Shown here: positions 11,170 through 23,419 of the stretch, piece after piece
Position numbering within the stretch: position 1 is the stretch's first letter
Layout of the letters: each line of letters opens with the position of its first letter
Origin: Campylorhamphus procurvoides
Taxonomy: Eukaryota; Chordata; Aves; Passeriformes; Dendrocolaptidae
Assembly: GCA_013396655.1 (NCBI GenBank)
Contig: WBMV01001920.1
Location: forward strand, 198,536-262,535
Length of the DNA: 64,000 bases
Direction: 5' to 3'
The notes under the pieces: generated by a model
Databases searched by the model: none
Seen by the model: the letters and a program-made list of their open reading frames with translations, nothing else
Told to the model about the DNA's origin: nothing
Translations under genes and position numbers: made by a program

Positions 11170-14030
11170 GCAGGAAGAGCTCAGCTAAGATGCCTGCAGC
11201 CCCCAGACATCCCAGGCATTGACCAACCTTGTTAGTAGCCAACATTCCCAGTATCTCAAGGATTCATCGGTCTGTCTGTCTGGGTAAGGCAAAAGATGAC
11301 AGTGCAGAGCTTTCCCTCGGGAGGGAGTGGGTCTATTATACAGATCAGGTCTAGCTCTGTCAGTGAGAGAACTGGCTAGAGAATGCTCATAACATGAGGT
11401 GCTGGCCAGGCACCACTGGTGGCTCACAGGAGGTCACTGCAGAGCTCAGTGCTCCATTTGAGGGAGGCAATGCACAGACTTACAAGTGCCCCTGCAGATC
11501 GAGCTCTGGAGGGGTCAACACTACAGCTGTTGCACACAGGTGTGGAGCTCTATGGAAAAAGACTCTCTGGAATATAAATATGTTTGTGCAATGAGCAGAA
11601 ATGCAAAACAAGGAAATCCCAGCCTCGATGGGGAGTGTCTTAACAGAGACCTTCAGACTCATTTGTTGACTTCAAACAATCAAATACACAGGAGACATCA
11701 GCCACACATAAGTGCAGCCCCCAGAGCAGCATGGGCCACAGGACCACAACAAGCAGAGCCCCTGTGCTGGCTCAGTAGTGCTCTGTGTGGGTCACTGACT
11801 CCTCCCCTGTCCTGCCTTTGTCTTCCACAAGGTCTTTCACAACAGCTTAAGCCCATGGACACGTTAATTAAAGTCAAGGACAGGAACAGATTTTTTCTGT
11901 AGGTCCTGGTCATCTTTCTTTCCATATGATTTCACAGAGGTAATGCCTAAAAGAGTTTGCAAGACCGGGAACTCAGTGAGGGTGTTCGTAGGCAGAGGAA
12001 CTCCCTCCATGTGTATGATGTCTAGGATCTTGCAAAACAAGTCCTTTGGTCTTGGTGGATCTGTTTAGATGCTGTGACAGTAATGAAAATACTGAGAATT
12101 TCAGTCTGGAGACTTGAACTGCTTCTGCAGTCTAAGAGCTGGTGAGGGGATGGGCAGTTGCAAACAGGAGAGCAGATGGATGGTAGGATGTGCTTCTCCT
12201 CTGGACCTCCTGCTGGGCTATAGTGTGAACCTGGGCAGGTACCCCAGTGCGAGCATTTTTGCTGGGGCTGGATAACTGTGCTGCTTTTGTAATGGGTGCA
12301 GAAAAACAGAGGTTCTGAAGAGGCACTTCAACTCATTCCAAAGGAACAATCCATGGTAGGCTGGTTGTGCCCTATAAGTAAGTACCTCTACAGACCATCC
12401 ATGTGGCTACATCAGATGTGAGCACCAGCCTTGCAGGTGTTCAAACACAACCCCTGTTTGGGGTTCTTCTGGCTATTCCTGCCTACTTGGGCCTTCTGAG
12501 CATCAATTCTACCCTCTCCGTGTGTAAAGCTGAATTTTCTGACTAGGGTGCTTTTTCAGGAGACACAGGCTTAGCTCCATTCTTATTCATTGGAAAGCTT
12601 GAACGCATCCTTAGTAGGAAGCAAGGGCTTATACCCTACTGCAGGTAGGTGAGGTTTAAGCCAGTCTGTAAAGTAATATGCTAGAGGGAAGGACGGTGTG
12701 TCTTGGTCAGAGACCCAGAACAGCTGGTGATAGTTGAAACTCCACATTCAATGTGCCAGACTGCTAAACTGCAACACAGAGGGGGGAAGACCTTGACCCA
12801 GCAAAGAAGATAAGGTATTTCAACTGGTACAAAGTAGCCAGTACAAAACTAGACTAGAAACACAAAGAAAGTTGGATGTATGAGGTGGTGGTGCAGCCTG
12901 GTGATGGGGTGCAGCCTTCAGGCATAGCATGACATCATGTATTACAGAGATAAGGGACAACAGGCATACACAGAGAAAATGAAAGGAGTATCAGTTTTGC
13001 ATTTTTCTCGAGTGAAACACTTTTCCATGTAAAATATATTGTGCAGATGTTTCCTTCTCACTGTATCCAACTACACTATGAATGGAAAGAAGTTGCTTTT
13101 CTTCCACAATCCAGCTTTGATATGTTTACTCCAGTTGGTATAAGACCCTCGAGATTTCTTAGAGGATGCAGTGGCAATGCAGATAAGAAGGGTGGCCTTG
13201 GCCCTTCCTGGGCATGGTGGCATGTGTGCATGATGAGAGCTGGATGAGGCTATAGCGTCCCCCTGGCCTTGCAGGGCAGCCCGCCTGTTCCTGATGAGAA
13301 CTGTGCCCAGGTTAGATGTGGAGGGATGGATGGGCTGCCTGTTGTGCTGTGGCAGTGTTCTCAGCACATGGCACAGCACAACTGCATGGGCCATGAGCTT
13401 CACAGAGATTGACAAATCAACTCACCTTGATTTATCTTACTTTCCCAGATGATATCTTGAAATGTCTCAATCCTGTTGCTCCAGCCCAGCCTGGCATTTA
13501 ATAGACAGCTTGTGCATCGCTGGGACAGGGTTTAGGCAGGGGGTGAGTCCAGCTGGCAGGAAGCACATTACCTGACTGCAAGGGGACAGATCTTTCTGCT
13601 GTGGCAGTCATGAGATCAAGAAGTGCTTTTTCTTCAGAAGAGCTTGTTGATTTTTTCAAAAATAAAGCAACCATGGCCTATGCTCCCAGGAATGTCTGGG
13701 ACCAGGAAAATCAAAAGACATTTTTCTGTTCCTAGTGCAACTTGCACTGTAAAACCTAAACAGTGTTTCTTCCTCTGGACCTTCCCAGCTCCACACTTCT
13801 GTGGAATTTATCAACACACTATTTCTGTAAGTGACTTCCCTCCAGCATGACTTAAGTGGCATGGTGATAGTGCCAAGCTCTGATATCTGGCAGCTTCCCT
13901 TTTCTTACCCACAGCAGCCAAGTGGATCCAGAGAGTGCTCCACTCATGGAGCAAACAGCCTGACCTGAAGGAAGACCTTTGGATGAAACCAAGGCCCAAA
14001 CCTGTAAAAACTTGTGTATCTGCTCCTATT
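11170..14030. other. unremarkable unique sequence
   Basis: No recognisable gene, transposon or element. A short TGTC repeat lies at 11270-11281. Frames up to 138 codons (11486-11902) lack family features. Confidence 0.4.
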
Positions 14031-14039
14031 TGAGAGCAT

Positions 14040-14215
14040 GTGTAATCTCAGAGAATGAACATATTGCTATCATTTATTCATATGCACTATTTCTATGGCT
14101 TTCTCCCCCTATTATCTCAGTGTTGTGTAAACATTAATGAATGGTTCTCAGGTCCCAGCACATGACTTCATTGTTTGGGTGTTGGGTCACAGGGAATGAT
14201 TAAAGTGATGTAAAA
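14040..14215. promoter_or_regulatory. weak candidate non-coding element
   Basis: AT-rich, with ATTCATATGCAC near 14080, TGTAAACATTAATGAATGG near 14127 (forkhead-like TGTAAACA beside an ATTAATGA homeodomain core) and AATGATTAAAG near 14196. It is a small motif cluster in otherwise ordinary DNA. Confidence 0.25.
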
Positions 14216-14219
14216 AATC

Positions 14220-15170
14220 AGAGGCTGGATTTAAAAATGTCTGGGTTTATTAAAGTTCCTTTGCATAGATTTTGGAGCATAGAAAATTCAGGATACCCTA
14301 GTGGTGGTTTTTGAGATATTTCAGAAAACAGGAGCCATTTCTCAAGCTGCTCTGTTTCATCCCCTTCTGAAAGGCTCATGGAAGCCATTGAGGTGTCTCC
14401 AAACTTTGCTGCCACTAAAGAGTTAATGCACATGGCTATAAACCAGACTTTCAGGTCATTTCATTTAAATTTCATGCCATTTTTTTCTCATTTAACTTAC
14501 CTCTGAAAAAAATGTTGCTCCTAACCTTGGCTGCCTGATTTTTCTAACCACTGCCATTTTCACTGGGACCACAGAAAGACAGGACTGGCTAAGGTCCAGC
14601 CAGGCTGGGATGTGTGACCACCTACCTTGGGAGAGTGCTCATTCCCTCCAGCCCTCTGTGTCCCTCATTAAGAAGAGGAATTTCATCAGGGAGCAAAGCC
14701 CAAAGGATTGGTTTTCTGCAGCCATGCATGTGAGATGGGGACCTAACGCTGAGTGCTTGGGAGTGACATTTTTGTCTCTGGATCCATGGCCTGGTTGTTG
14801 TGGAGTTGGGACAGGTTGTCTCAGTGTGGGATAAAGATTTGGGGTGGGTTCCCTGACCTTCACGCTGGGGTCTGGCCTCATGCTCTGCCACTGGGGGAAG
14901 GAGAGTGACCCTCACAAACTCAGCCAAGAGCTGGAGGACCTCCACTTGCTGCTTGATCATTCTCTTTGTGACACCACATTGCGGGTAAACCTTGCCAAAA
15001 TGTTAAAAGGACAAAGCTGCTCAAATACAATATCCAAAGCCTGGTCTGGAGAAGTATGCTCAGCAGTGAGAGGTTTGGTGCAAGTGTCCAGTTGAATTAA
15101 TTCACACAATGGCAAAGGACTGGGAGATATCCTCAGTTCCCAGGCTCAGAGCTGGGATGGTTGAAATTGT
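14220..15170. other. unremarkable unique sequence
   Basis: Nothing recognised beyond chance frames on both strands (14622-14960 minus is the longest, 112 codons). Composition is ordinary and no repeat family was identified. Confidence 0.4.
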
Positions 15171-15179
15171 TTCACCTGA

Positions 15180-15645
15180 AACTTCCCTTGTATGAAAAAT
15201 GCAAATTTGGTGACAAATAGTTTTGAACATTATTGCTGGTTGAACTAAATTGTTTGTCCTGAGAAAAAAATTCCAAGAAAGTACATTTGCAATGTTTATT
15301 TCAGTTTGAAATTCCCCTCCATTTTACTTGTAAATAGCTCCAAATCAAAGCACAGTGTTTTCTCCTCACATTTCACGTTTTCTGTAATTTAAATTAATAG
15401 TCCTAGTCCTAATCTGAACTAATTCCCTCCTTCCTGACTTTTCAGAACTGCTCATGAAACAAAACAACTCCAAATTCATTTTTTCAGACAGCTCTCCTCA
15501 GAATCATTAGACGCATTAACATCCACCACATAAATGAAACCACAGGCTATCAATGTTTTGAGACAGCTGTGTTTCCCACCAGTAATTTGCATAGCATCAC
15601 CTTTGTAGCACTCTGAATTACTCTACCAATATTTTTTTTGGAAAA
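15180..15645. promoter_or_regulatory. candidate enhancer with two POU octamers
   Basis: An AT-rich block carries an octamer in each orientation: ATGCAAAT at 15199-15206 and ATTTGCAT at 15585-15592, about 385 bases apart. Between them lie AATTTAAATTAATAG near 15386 and several SOX-like ACAAT or ATTGT cores. It has no coding frame above chance. POU and SOX sites often act together in neural enhancers; this function is inferred. Confidence 0.35.
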
Positions 15646-16069
15646 ATGCTACTTACTGGTACTGCATCTAGAATTAGGAGACTGAAAGTCCGCAAGCAAA
15701 ACCCCAGCCATGCTCTTATCCACAAGCCCCAGGTCTCTCTTCATGTGTATGGCTGGCACCGGGCGACCTTCATCCCCTTCTCCATCTCTCCTCATTGTAT
15801 CTGTTCCTAAGAAAGTGGCGTCATCCTGTTTTCCTAACCTGTTTCTTTCTTCTCTTGCAAAGCCATCCCACTGAAAGATCTGGTCCAAGGAAAACTCCTT
15901 TTCATCAGCAAAGCATGACCTTTCAGAGGGTTCCAGCAGCTGTCTCTGCAAAATTTCCATTTTTGCCACAAGTTAAGGTTTTCATCAAACTCCCATCTAA
16001 CAAAGTGTAGTTCTCAGCAACTGGAAGCAGAAGCAATTCAGCCCTCTGGGCAGTTGATATTTTTCTGCG

Positions 16070-16087
16070 TCAAGAAAATTTTCTTGA
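16070..16087. repeat. perfect 18-bp palindrome
   Basis: TCAAGAAAATTTTCTTGA reads identically on both strands, with 9-bp arms and no spacer. It contains head-to-tail GAA and TTC blocks resembling part of a heat-shock element, but with four bases between them instead of two, so heat-shock factor binding is doubtful. Confidence 0.9.
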
Positions 16088-16657
16088 TTAGATAGAAAAT
16101 GGATATTTCTTCCCCCGTAATATATACTTTTAGTGAAATCCTCCGCTCAATACTCCTCCCCCCCTCCAAAAAATAATAAGAGCAGAAACAGAAAATAATG
16201 AAACAAAAAAAATGCTTTTCCTGCAGAAAGCACCGTTTCCTGGTGAGCTCTGCCACCAGTGCTCCCACTCTGTCTCATGGGACGCAGTGGTTGAGAAGGT
16301 GCAGGAAGGCAGCAGCTTGCTCTGATAGTTTGTATGTAGTTCCTGCCAGCTTTCTGACTCTCACACTCCCATCTGCCCCATGGAACTGTAAGATTTTGCT
16401 TTCCCTGCTGTGGGAACACAAGATGAGCCTTTAGGGGAGGGATTTGTTTCTCGCAGTTAAGCGGAGATGAAGACAATGGTGGGGCCAACGCTTTTCTCTG
16501 CTCTGCAGTGAGCTGTATTTTCTCATGAGGGATAACCGTGGAAGTGGCCCAGCTCCTTCCACCCAAAGTCATGCTGGGATGTCCAGTGGGGCAGGCAGCT
16601 GAGCATTGTGTCCCTGGGTGGAGGGGTTTTGTGCACACTCTTCAGGTCCCATGCCTC

Positions 16658-16671
16658 CCACCAGATGGAGG
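16658..16671 (+). promoter_or_regulatory. CTCF-like motif
   Basis: CCACCAGATGGAGG matches the central CTCF consensus CCASYAGRKGG in its first eleven positions; the following C is replaced by A. A + strand orientation would let it pair only with a convergent minus-strand site elsewhere. Confidence 0.3.
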
Positions 16672-17055
16672 AGGCTGGCTCTGCATGGCCCTCGGGCTGG
16701 CATACAGCTCTCAGTACAGTGAGCTCACCCCACTGCCTGCACCCAGGTGGAGATTAGGCAATATTTAAGGAAAAAAATATGGGGGTGGAAAAAAGGGAAA
16801 TGAGAAAGAAAAAGAAACACGAAGGAGATGATGATGAAATGTCTGCCCTGCCTATCAAGGCAGGGGCAATGCAAGCAGCACTGGCAAAACACGCTCACGC
16901 TGCCCCAGAAACAGTCTGTGGAGAGATGTGGGTCAGTTAAGATGGGCGTACTCAGGAGGCCCATGCCCAGAAATGCCACATGAAGCAGGAGCCCTGCTAG
17001 GCAAGTGCCAGGGTGCTGTATTACATGGCCATTGCAGAGATATTCTGCCAGGGCT

Positions 17056-17089
17056 GGAGAGGAGGAGGAGGAGGAAGAGGGAGGGAAGG
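17056..17089. repeat. GGA-rich microsatellite
   Basis: An imperfect GGA/GAG trinucleotide run passes into AGAGGGAGGG. It is a purine tract of the kind that can form triplex structures and is not part of a recognisable gene. Confidence 0.8.
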
Positions 17090-18179
17090 TTCGGGGAGTT
17101 CCTCTTGTGTCATTGCCATGGGTCCTGGCAGCTCAGCTCAACTCCTGTTGCCTTGGGAAATTTGAGTCTTGCCTTGCTGGGTTGTGCTGGAGCAACTGAG
17201 TGAGGAAGGTCCTGGGCAAGAGAGTCCATGCTGGGTCCAGCCTCCCTTGCTCCATCCTCTCTTCTTGCGTGTGAGTTTGGGGACTTGAGCTTCTCAGCAG
17301 TTGAACTGTTAACCCCTGACCTGCTTCCCTGGGGTGCCCTGCAGGGATTGTGGGCCTTTTTCAGCCCATGCACTCTGAAGTGTTGCCCAGGAGAGCTGGG
17401 TCCTTGCAGAGCTCATTTACAAACCCCCATGACAGGTTACTTTGCAGAGTAATCCTCTGCAGTGCTCTCTCTTCTGGGAACAAAACTCTTTCTGAGGACA
17501 GGTCTCCTGAGAGGGGCCTTGAGCTGGTACTGGGTTCTTGTTCTCAAGCAGGGACAATATTTTGCATGGAAAAGCTTCCTCCAAGAGGGCTCAGACTTTC
17601 TCCATCAGCATCTCCCAAAGGTGTTGGCTTTGGTTTACCACATCTCCCTTGTCATGATGCTTCACGACCAGGAGCCTGCATCCAGTCCCATGTGTAGTAT
17701 TGTGGCAAATCCAGCACAAATAGCTGGAAAGTGTGTTCAGAAATGTGTGCGTTCCTTACAGCATCAGAGCAAGGAGCTGGCAATGGCTCGGCTGTTCCTG
17801 CCGGGCACCATTTTCTTCCTCCACAGCTGGCAAATGCTTTGGCACCTGCAGCTGCTTCCTGAGAGACTCCTAGGAATGAAGGAGCTGTCACTTGCTTGCA
17901 AAGCCTGGCATGGCAGATTTGTGGAACAAATCAAGATGAAAGTATTGCATATGAGTAACTGGGTTTTAGAGATGCAGCTAAAGAAACTGTGTACCCACCG
18001 TTGGGTTACACCTGTTAATGCTTTCCCCAGGCCATTTGTTTGGGCTCCACAGAGATGTGCTAGATACTTAGAAACTCACAAGTTCTGAAACTTCCTGCTC
18101 ATATCATGGGAATCAAGAAAATCCAACTCGAGTCATCAGGTTCTCAAATTTAATCATTTTAAAACATGTCAGCATTAAT

Positions 18180-18500
18180 CCCAGCCCCTATGAATACTTC
18201 ATGACGTCAGCTACATGTTGACACTTTGAAGTCAGGTATTTTAAGGGATTGTTCAGGTCTTTTATAATTAAAAGGATTTTAAAAAATAGGAATGTATTAA
18301 TTTTTCTTCCAGTTTCTGTCTCCTCCTCTTCTGAACAAGCCAGTGAAGTCATAAAAAGCAGGTGTAATGGAAAACAAACCCAGAAGTCTCCCTGCTGAGA
18401 AATGTTGCCGAGCAATGGGGTTTTTTTTATTTCAGCAGGAGGAAATGGTGACATCAAAATGATATTGTAACATAGTTGGCACTAAACAAGCATAAAGTGT
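18180..18500. promoter_or_regulatory. candidate element with a full CRE palindrome
   Basis: An exact TGACGTCA lies at 18202-18209, the full-length CREB/ATF site, with its CpG intact in CpG-poor surroundings. It is followed by an AT-rich stretch with TATAATTAAAAGG near 18263 and AATGTATTAATTTTTC near 18291. No promoter features (CpG island, start codon) are present, so a distal element is more likely than a promoter. Confidence 0.33.
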
Positions 18501-18504
18501 TCTA

Positions 18505-19995
18505 GATGACAGCACATCATCTCACATGCCTTGTGTGCTCTAGGTATTGAAAATAAACCACCTGTCACGTAGACCATAAATGTATTTCAGAGACTGAATG
18601 AGATCCAGGAACATCAGATACTGCAGCTGTCCTGGGTGACTGGTTGCACTGAACTTCCCTCTCCCTATGAGACATTTCAAAAGCATCCCAGTGGCTCCAG
18701 TAGTCCCAATGGTTAAGACCCACACCCCAACCCATGATGGAGCACCATGTCTGTGTGCAAAATGTTCTTGGCCTTGTTCTATCATCTATATCAAGGTTTT
18801 GCCTTGGCAATCACACTACAGCTAGTTCCCTGGACATCCTCACCAGGAGGCAAAGGATGAGCCTTTGGGCTTGCTAAGCAACTATCTCACTTGCTTGACA
18901 TCCAGGGGTGTCCCACCCATTGCTTAGGCCACTTCCACCTGCCTCTCAGCTGCAGCTATGTGCCAAGTTCCCACTCCTGAGCAGTATTTTAGGTTCAGTT
19001 CCTTGCTTTCCAGAGCCGGATCCTGGGCAGAGCAGTTGTTCTTTGAATCCAGGGCCTGTGGCCTTGGAAGTGATTTTGTGAGACTATGCCATTCCCATGG
19101 GCCATGGGAAACAAGAGGGAAAAGAGAAGCAAGACTTGGACTCTGTCCTTTGAAAACAAGTTGATCAAATATCTCTCCACTTCCCAAAACCTTCATGTGA
19201 TGCCAGCAGCCTGGTTCCCAGGGCACAGTTGTCTCTGATCACCTCCCTGTGCCAGCAGACAGAAGTGGCCACACCAATATCAACAGCAGTTGATGCACCA
19301 ATCTGGTGCTGCATTTTGCTACCCCATACCCACTTTACCCACCCATTCTCTGAGTCCCGCTTTAGGTGGAAACTCTCCCTGCCAGGATGTTGATTCAGCA
19401 TGGCCAAGTATTTATCTGGCTCCCATAGGGATACCAGTGAGACCAGCCAGAGGTGATCATGTAATGATGACAGGGTCTGACAAGAGCACAGGGAGAAGAT
19501 TCAGTAGTGGGGGAGATCAGAGGAAGAATTTGTCTTGCATCATGACTGGAATCTGATTGAAATACCCAGGTGGTTTGGTCTGAGGTTACCTCTCTCCATG
19601 CCTCTGACCCCGACCCTCACCTCATTCCTTTCCACGTCAGAGCTCACCCAGCCAATCTCATGTTCATCTTTTCACCACTTGTCCCCTGCTCCCACTTGCT
19701 GTTCTGCAGGTCTTCCTCGCTGGGTCACCACTTGATTCCTCTGTTTGTGTGGTGAGGACATGGGCTAGCCACACTTTCCTCTCCTCCTCCCGTTCTACCC
19801 TTAGCAGGCTGGAGGAAACCAGCTGAGGAGGAATTCGGTAACTCCCTCTTCAGCCTAGTAAAGCCAGCTGACTTCCTGCAATGTCCCTCTTTTTGGAAGG
19901 GTCAGAGGAGTCATCCTCGCTACGTTTTGCCAGTTCCTAGGATAATGTATAGCATGACAAAGAGGAAAGAAACCCAACTGCTAATTTGTAGACTC
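18505..19995. other. unremarkable unique sequence
   Basis: No gene, repeat or motif cluster recognised. Frames of 80-100 codons overlap on opposite strands (18540-18810 minus, 18924-19226 minus) and look random. Confidence 0.4.
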
Positions 19996-19999
19996 TAAG

Positions 20000-20345
20000 G
20001 CCTTCATGACTGACTCAATTTGGTCTTCGTGTTCAAGTGGGGAATGATTGAGCAAGAAGTTGATTTTATCAGAAGGAGGTTGTCCATTCTTTATTCCAGC
20101 AGGGATTTCTTTGGTTGTTATCTATTCACGCATTTAATTTCTTTAGAAACAGCATCTGCCCAAAAGCTCTGGGCAGTCTGCCATTCCTCTGATGTACAAA
20201 GTGTACTTGTTATTGAACCTGGGAATGCATTAGCTACTGATCAGGCCTTGGTCTTGCACAGTCTTTTCCATATGCTTAATGCTATATGTATAGGAGACAT
20301 TCAGAGGAACAAAGCAAAGCTTGCTTTTCTCTTTGTGTTGCTGGA
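20000..20345. promoter_or_regulatory. candidate conserved non-coding element
   Basis: A low-repeat block with ATTTAATTTC near 20132, TTGATTTTATC near 20060, TTATCTATTCACGC near 20118 and a dyad GTACAAAGTGTAC (20193-20205, five-base arms GTACA/TGTAC). A 111-codon frame spans it, but it begins mid-block and has no family features. Confidence 0.3.
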
Positions 20346-20859
20346 GTTACAGTGAGTCACATTCTGACCACTTTTAGATGCTGTTTCATTTTTCCCTTTC
20401 TCTGAAAGACACCACAAGATCCCATCCCACACGGACACATGGAATGCACTGATCCTTTCCTACTTGTGAAATGATGTTGAATAATTTGTGTTTTCAGCAG
20501 GTGTTACTCACTATGTAATTGTCTAGAAAGATACCATGTAGAACAATTCTTCTTAGCTGCAGTCACTCCTGCTGTCACCCTCAGGAAGACTGGATGAGTC
20601 CACCAAGTGTCCTAGGCTTGCACTTGGGGACTGATTTAAAACAAGCACCTGTCTCTGACTGCACGGATCACAGGTCAGTAGAGCAACTCAAGCACTTTAT
20701 ACTTGTTACAGTGAAGTGACATACAACCTCCTCCTGTCACTTCCCACACAAACACAAGCATTCCCCTTTGCATAAGTGTTTCTGACAGCAAAAGTATCCA
20801 GAAGAAAGAGGATTCCAGAGGACTCAAAATCTAGAAAAGGACAAGTTGCTTGGAAAATA

Positions 20860-20995
20860 TGCACGGATGCCTCTGGGAAAATTTCCAGCTGCAGTAAATA
20901 CTAATAAAGACTATTTTATACCTTTGCGACCAACTGAACTTACGCAATCACTTTGCTTCTTACATAACGCTGGCAAAAAGCCACTCCCTCCCTGT
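20860..20995. promoter_or_regulatory. compact candidate element with bZIP-like core
   Basis: A short dense block: AATACTAATAAAGACTATTT near 20896, TTTGCGACC near 20923 and TTACGCAAT at 20940-20948, which matches a C/EBP or PAR-bZIP half-palindrome. Four CpGs survive in about 120 AT-rich bases, suggesting constraint. Confidence 0.35.
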
Positions 20996-20999
20996 TCTG

Positions 21000-22250
21000 G
21001 AAGAACCAAACTGACGTGCTAGAAGAACATGATTGGAAAGGCTGGCCTGGGCCATTACTTTGCTGCAGCACTTAAAGGACATGTGGAATATACTCAAGAT
21101 GCCATGAAATAATAGCCCATGTCAAACTAGTTCTAGGTCTCCTAACGCGCCTTGATCTGGCCACTGAACACACCTGTTCCCAAACTGGGGTGACATGTCG
21201 CTCCTTCTTTGGGAGCACATGGGTGGACCTAGATGTGTCCTCCTCTGCCCCACCCAGCTCAAGAGGGTGGGTGAATTCAAGAAGGCACCATGGCAGGAAT
21301 TAACAACGTGGGGAAACCTGTGATATTCCCATCCTCCAACACCCTCACAAGCAGCTCATTTACAGTCAGTCCCTGAGGAGGAGGTGAGTGCATGCCAGTT
21401 CCCTGGGTAGTACCAGTTTCCCCTCTTAAGGAGAAAGGAGTTTTCACTCCTGGTCAGTGATGGTCCAGATGTTGGCCCTTCATCCCATTGCTGCAAGGAC
21501 CCTGGTCAAAGTCACTGCTGCTGAGGATGTTCTCCCTCAGCTCATGTGGTTGTGTGAAATTTTGTGGGAAGGGATAGCAGAGCTGCTGTCATGCTTGGGT
21601 TTGATGAATGGGGAGAATTGCATTTCTGCGAGCAATGTTCCTTTTGGCCCTGCTGTGGAAGCATAAATACTGGAAGGTGAAAATAAATGAGAAAGTGCAA
21701 AAGCTGTTAAGAACTTTGAATCCATTTTGTGGCCATATAAAAACTCCCTGATCCTAAACCAGCTTCTGTGACTCCAGGAGTGAAGAGGAGCATGAGCATG
21801 TGCAACTGGGACCTTCAGATCTTCCATTTGCCTCAGAGCGCTTTGCCTCATGATCCCTTGGGTGCAGTGCTGGCATGGGACACTATGCAAGGTGCATGGA
21901 GGGGTGGGCAGCACCACAGGGTGCCAGACCCTGTCACCACCTGCATCACCGGGAAGTGGAGTGTGCCAGGGCCCCGCTGGATGCAGGAGCCAGGGTACAG
22001 TTTCAGTCTGTGCTGGAGCGAGTGCTTCAGAGTAAACACCGGGGTGGGGAAGCTGTCTGGGCTGGGCAGGCTCAGACCTGTGTGGTGCTGGCAGCCCAGC
22101 TCTCTCGTGGGGTTTCTGATTTCAGGAGCGAAGACATTCTGAGAAAGTGCCCGCGCTGGGCGCAGCAACCCATCACCAGACACTGCTTAGACTGTGCTCC
22201 TCTTCAGCCCCTTTCTGTGCCTCTTTGCAGCAGTTCTTCTGTTGTACAGA
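21000..22250. other. unremarkable unique sequence
   Basis: Fairly GC-rich unique DNA with overlapping chance frames (21537-22261, both strands). A strong donor-like GAGGTGAGT near 21382 has no convincing upstream acceptor. No repeats recognised. Confidence 0.4.
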
Positions 22251-22254
22251 TGGA

Positions 22255-22450
22255 ATTATGAGCACAGGCTTTTATAGAATAAATAGTTTGTGTAAAAAAA
22301 AAATTATCGTGTGGTTATTGCCCTCTTAAATCTACTCATAAAGGGCTACAACAGGCGAGGAAGGAAATTACCGCTGACCTGCAGCTGGGCAGCTTCAGTG
22401 ACTGCTCCATCCAAGCTCGCCATTTCACACTTAGCTTTTCAAGGTGTCAT
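22255..22450. promoter_or_regulatory. candidate conserved non-coding element
   Basis: AT-rich, with TTTTATAGAATAAATAG near 22269, TTATCGTGTGGTTATTG near 22303 and ACTCATAAAGG near 22334, then a strip with isolated CpGs (22357, 22372, 22419). The block ends just before the tandem AGGTCA repeat. It has no coding potential. Confidence 0.35.
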
Positions 22451-22470
22451 CTCACGAAATTTTACAAGCT

Positions 22471-22512
22471 CAGTGTGAGAAGGTGAGGTCAGTGTGGGAG
22501 AAGGCGAGGTCA
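22471..22512. repeat. two-copy tandem repeat carrying AGGTCA half-sites
   Basis: Units of 19 and 21 bases, CAGTGTG(G)AGAAGGYGAGGT in general form, repeat head to tail. Each junction creates a nuclear-receptor half-site AGGTCA (22486-22491 and 22507-22512), 21 bases apart and so on the same helical face. Confidence 0.75.
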
Positions 22513-22580
22513 GTGCCTTAATGTGCAGGGAGTGAGGTGATGCCAGGGGTGGGTGTGCTGGTTCAGTGGGCGGTGCTCTT

Positions 22581-22632
22581 GCCCATGCCCACCATGCCAT
22601 GCCATGCTGTGCCATGCTGTGCTGTGCTGAGC
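22581..22632. repeat. degenerate GCCAT/GCTGT pentamer repeat
   Basis: About ten imperfect five-base units alternate CCATG and CTGTG forms. It is a small satellite-like expansion, probably by slippage. Confidence 0.8.
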
Positions 22633-22895
22633 AATTCATCTCTGGATTGGGGCTCTGATCACTTCTATAGCTGCAGGTCTCATGGTGTTGGTTTTCAGGA
22701 GCATACAGGTGGCAGCCACAGCAGCCAGGCCAGGCTACTACTGGGTTGGAGACAGAAGGCCACTGAACAGGTTTGAAGGGATGAGGAAACATTTAGGTCA
22801 TTTTTATCCAGAGCTTGTCTGCTATCTCTAAATCTTGCCAAGTGGGCACGACACCAGGAACAGGAGGTGAAGTGCAAGAAAAAAACAATGCCAGG

Positions 22896-22945
22896 TTTTT
22901 TTCTTTCTTTTCTTTTTTTTTCCTTCCACCTCCTTCTACTCTCTC
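22896..22945. repeat. pyrimidine-rich tract
   Basis: Long T-rich and then C/T-rich run on the + strand. It is not followed by an AG in splice-site position within useful distance. Confidence 0.75.
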
Positions 22946-23419
22946 ATGAGTTTCAGTGAGATTACACCAAATGCAACACATCTGAATGCACGTGGCACAA
23001 TGGAGATGCGGTTGTTTTTTTAGGGGACGGGAGCCAAACTGGTAACCCAACTAGTTTGGTGGAAATTAAACTCCACTGTTTAGAGATCAGCTTGTCTGCA
23101 CCGAACAAACAGTTCATCTCCATCAGCTCCCCTTGTGGGGTCTGCCCAGCTGCACTAATGGGGAAGACCACAGAGATGCAGGAAAAGACTGACCTGGTCT
23201 TTACAGGTTAGAGCAAGGGCTGAACACAGGGTACAAAGGGAAAGAGATCCAATTAAACTCCTAGATTTTTTAGAACAGACTGTTTTTTTGAGGACAGAGT
23301 GGGGCTGTTTATTTTTATCCCTTTTCTTTTCTTCTTCTAGCTCTGGAGCAATGTGGGCTGTACACACAGTGTAGGATGTGAGCACATACTGTACATCTGA
23401 GGTGAGATGAAACACAAAT

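Larger units (their letters stand above)
16090..18175. other. unique sequence, no gene recognised
   Basis: Contains a CTCF-like core at 16658-16671, a GGA-rich tract at 17056-17089 and the longest + strand frame of the window (17462-18088, 208 codons). That frame has no recognisable domain, an ATG in weak context and no sign of codon structure, so it was not called as a gene. Confidence 0.4.

Noticed and set aside
12432..12450. CR1-like string GCAGGTGTTCAAA
   Set aside because: The match covers about 12 bases only and flanking sequence does not follow the LINE.
17462..18088. 208-codon + strand open frame
   Set aside because: No recognisable domain, no splice or promoter context, composition like the surrounding unique DNA, and a length expected about once by chance in 64 kb over six frames.
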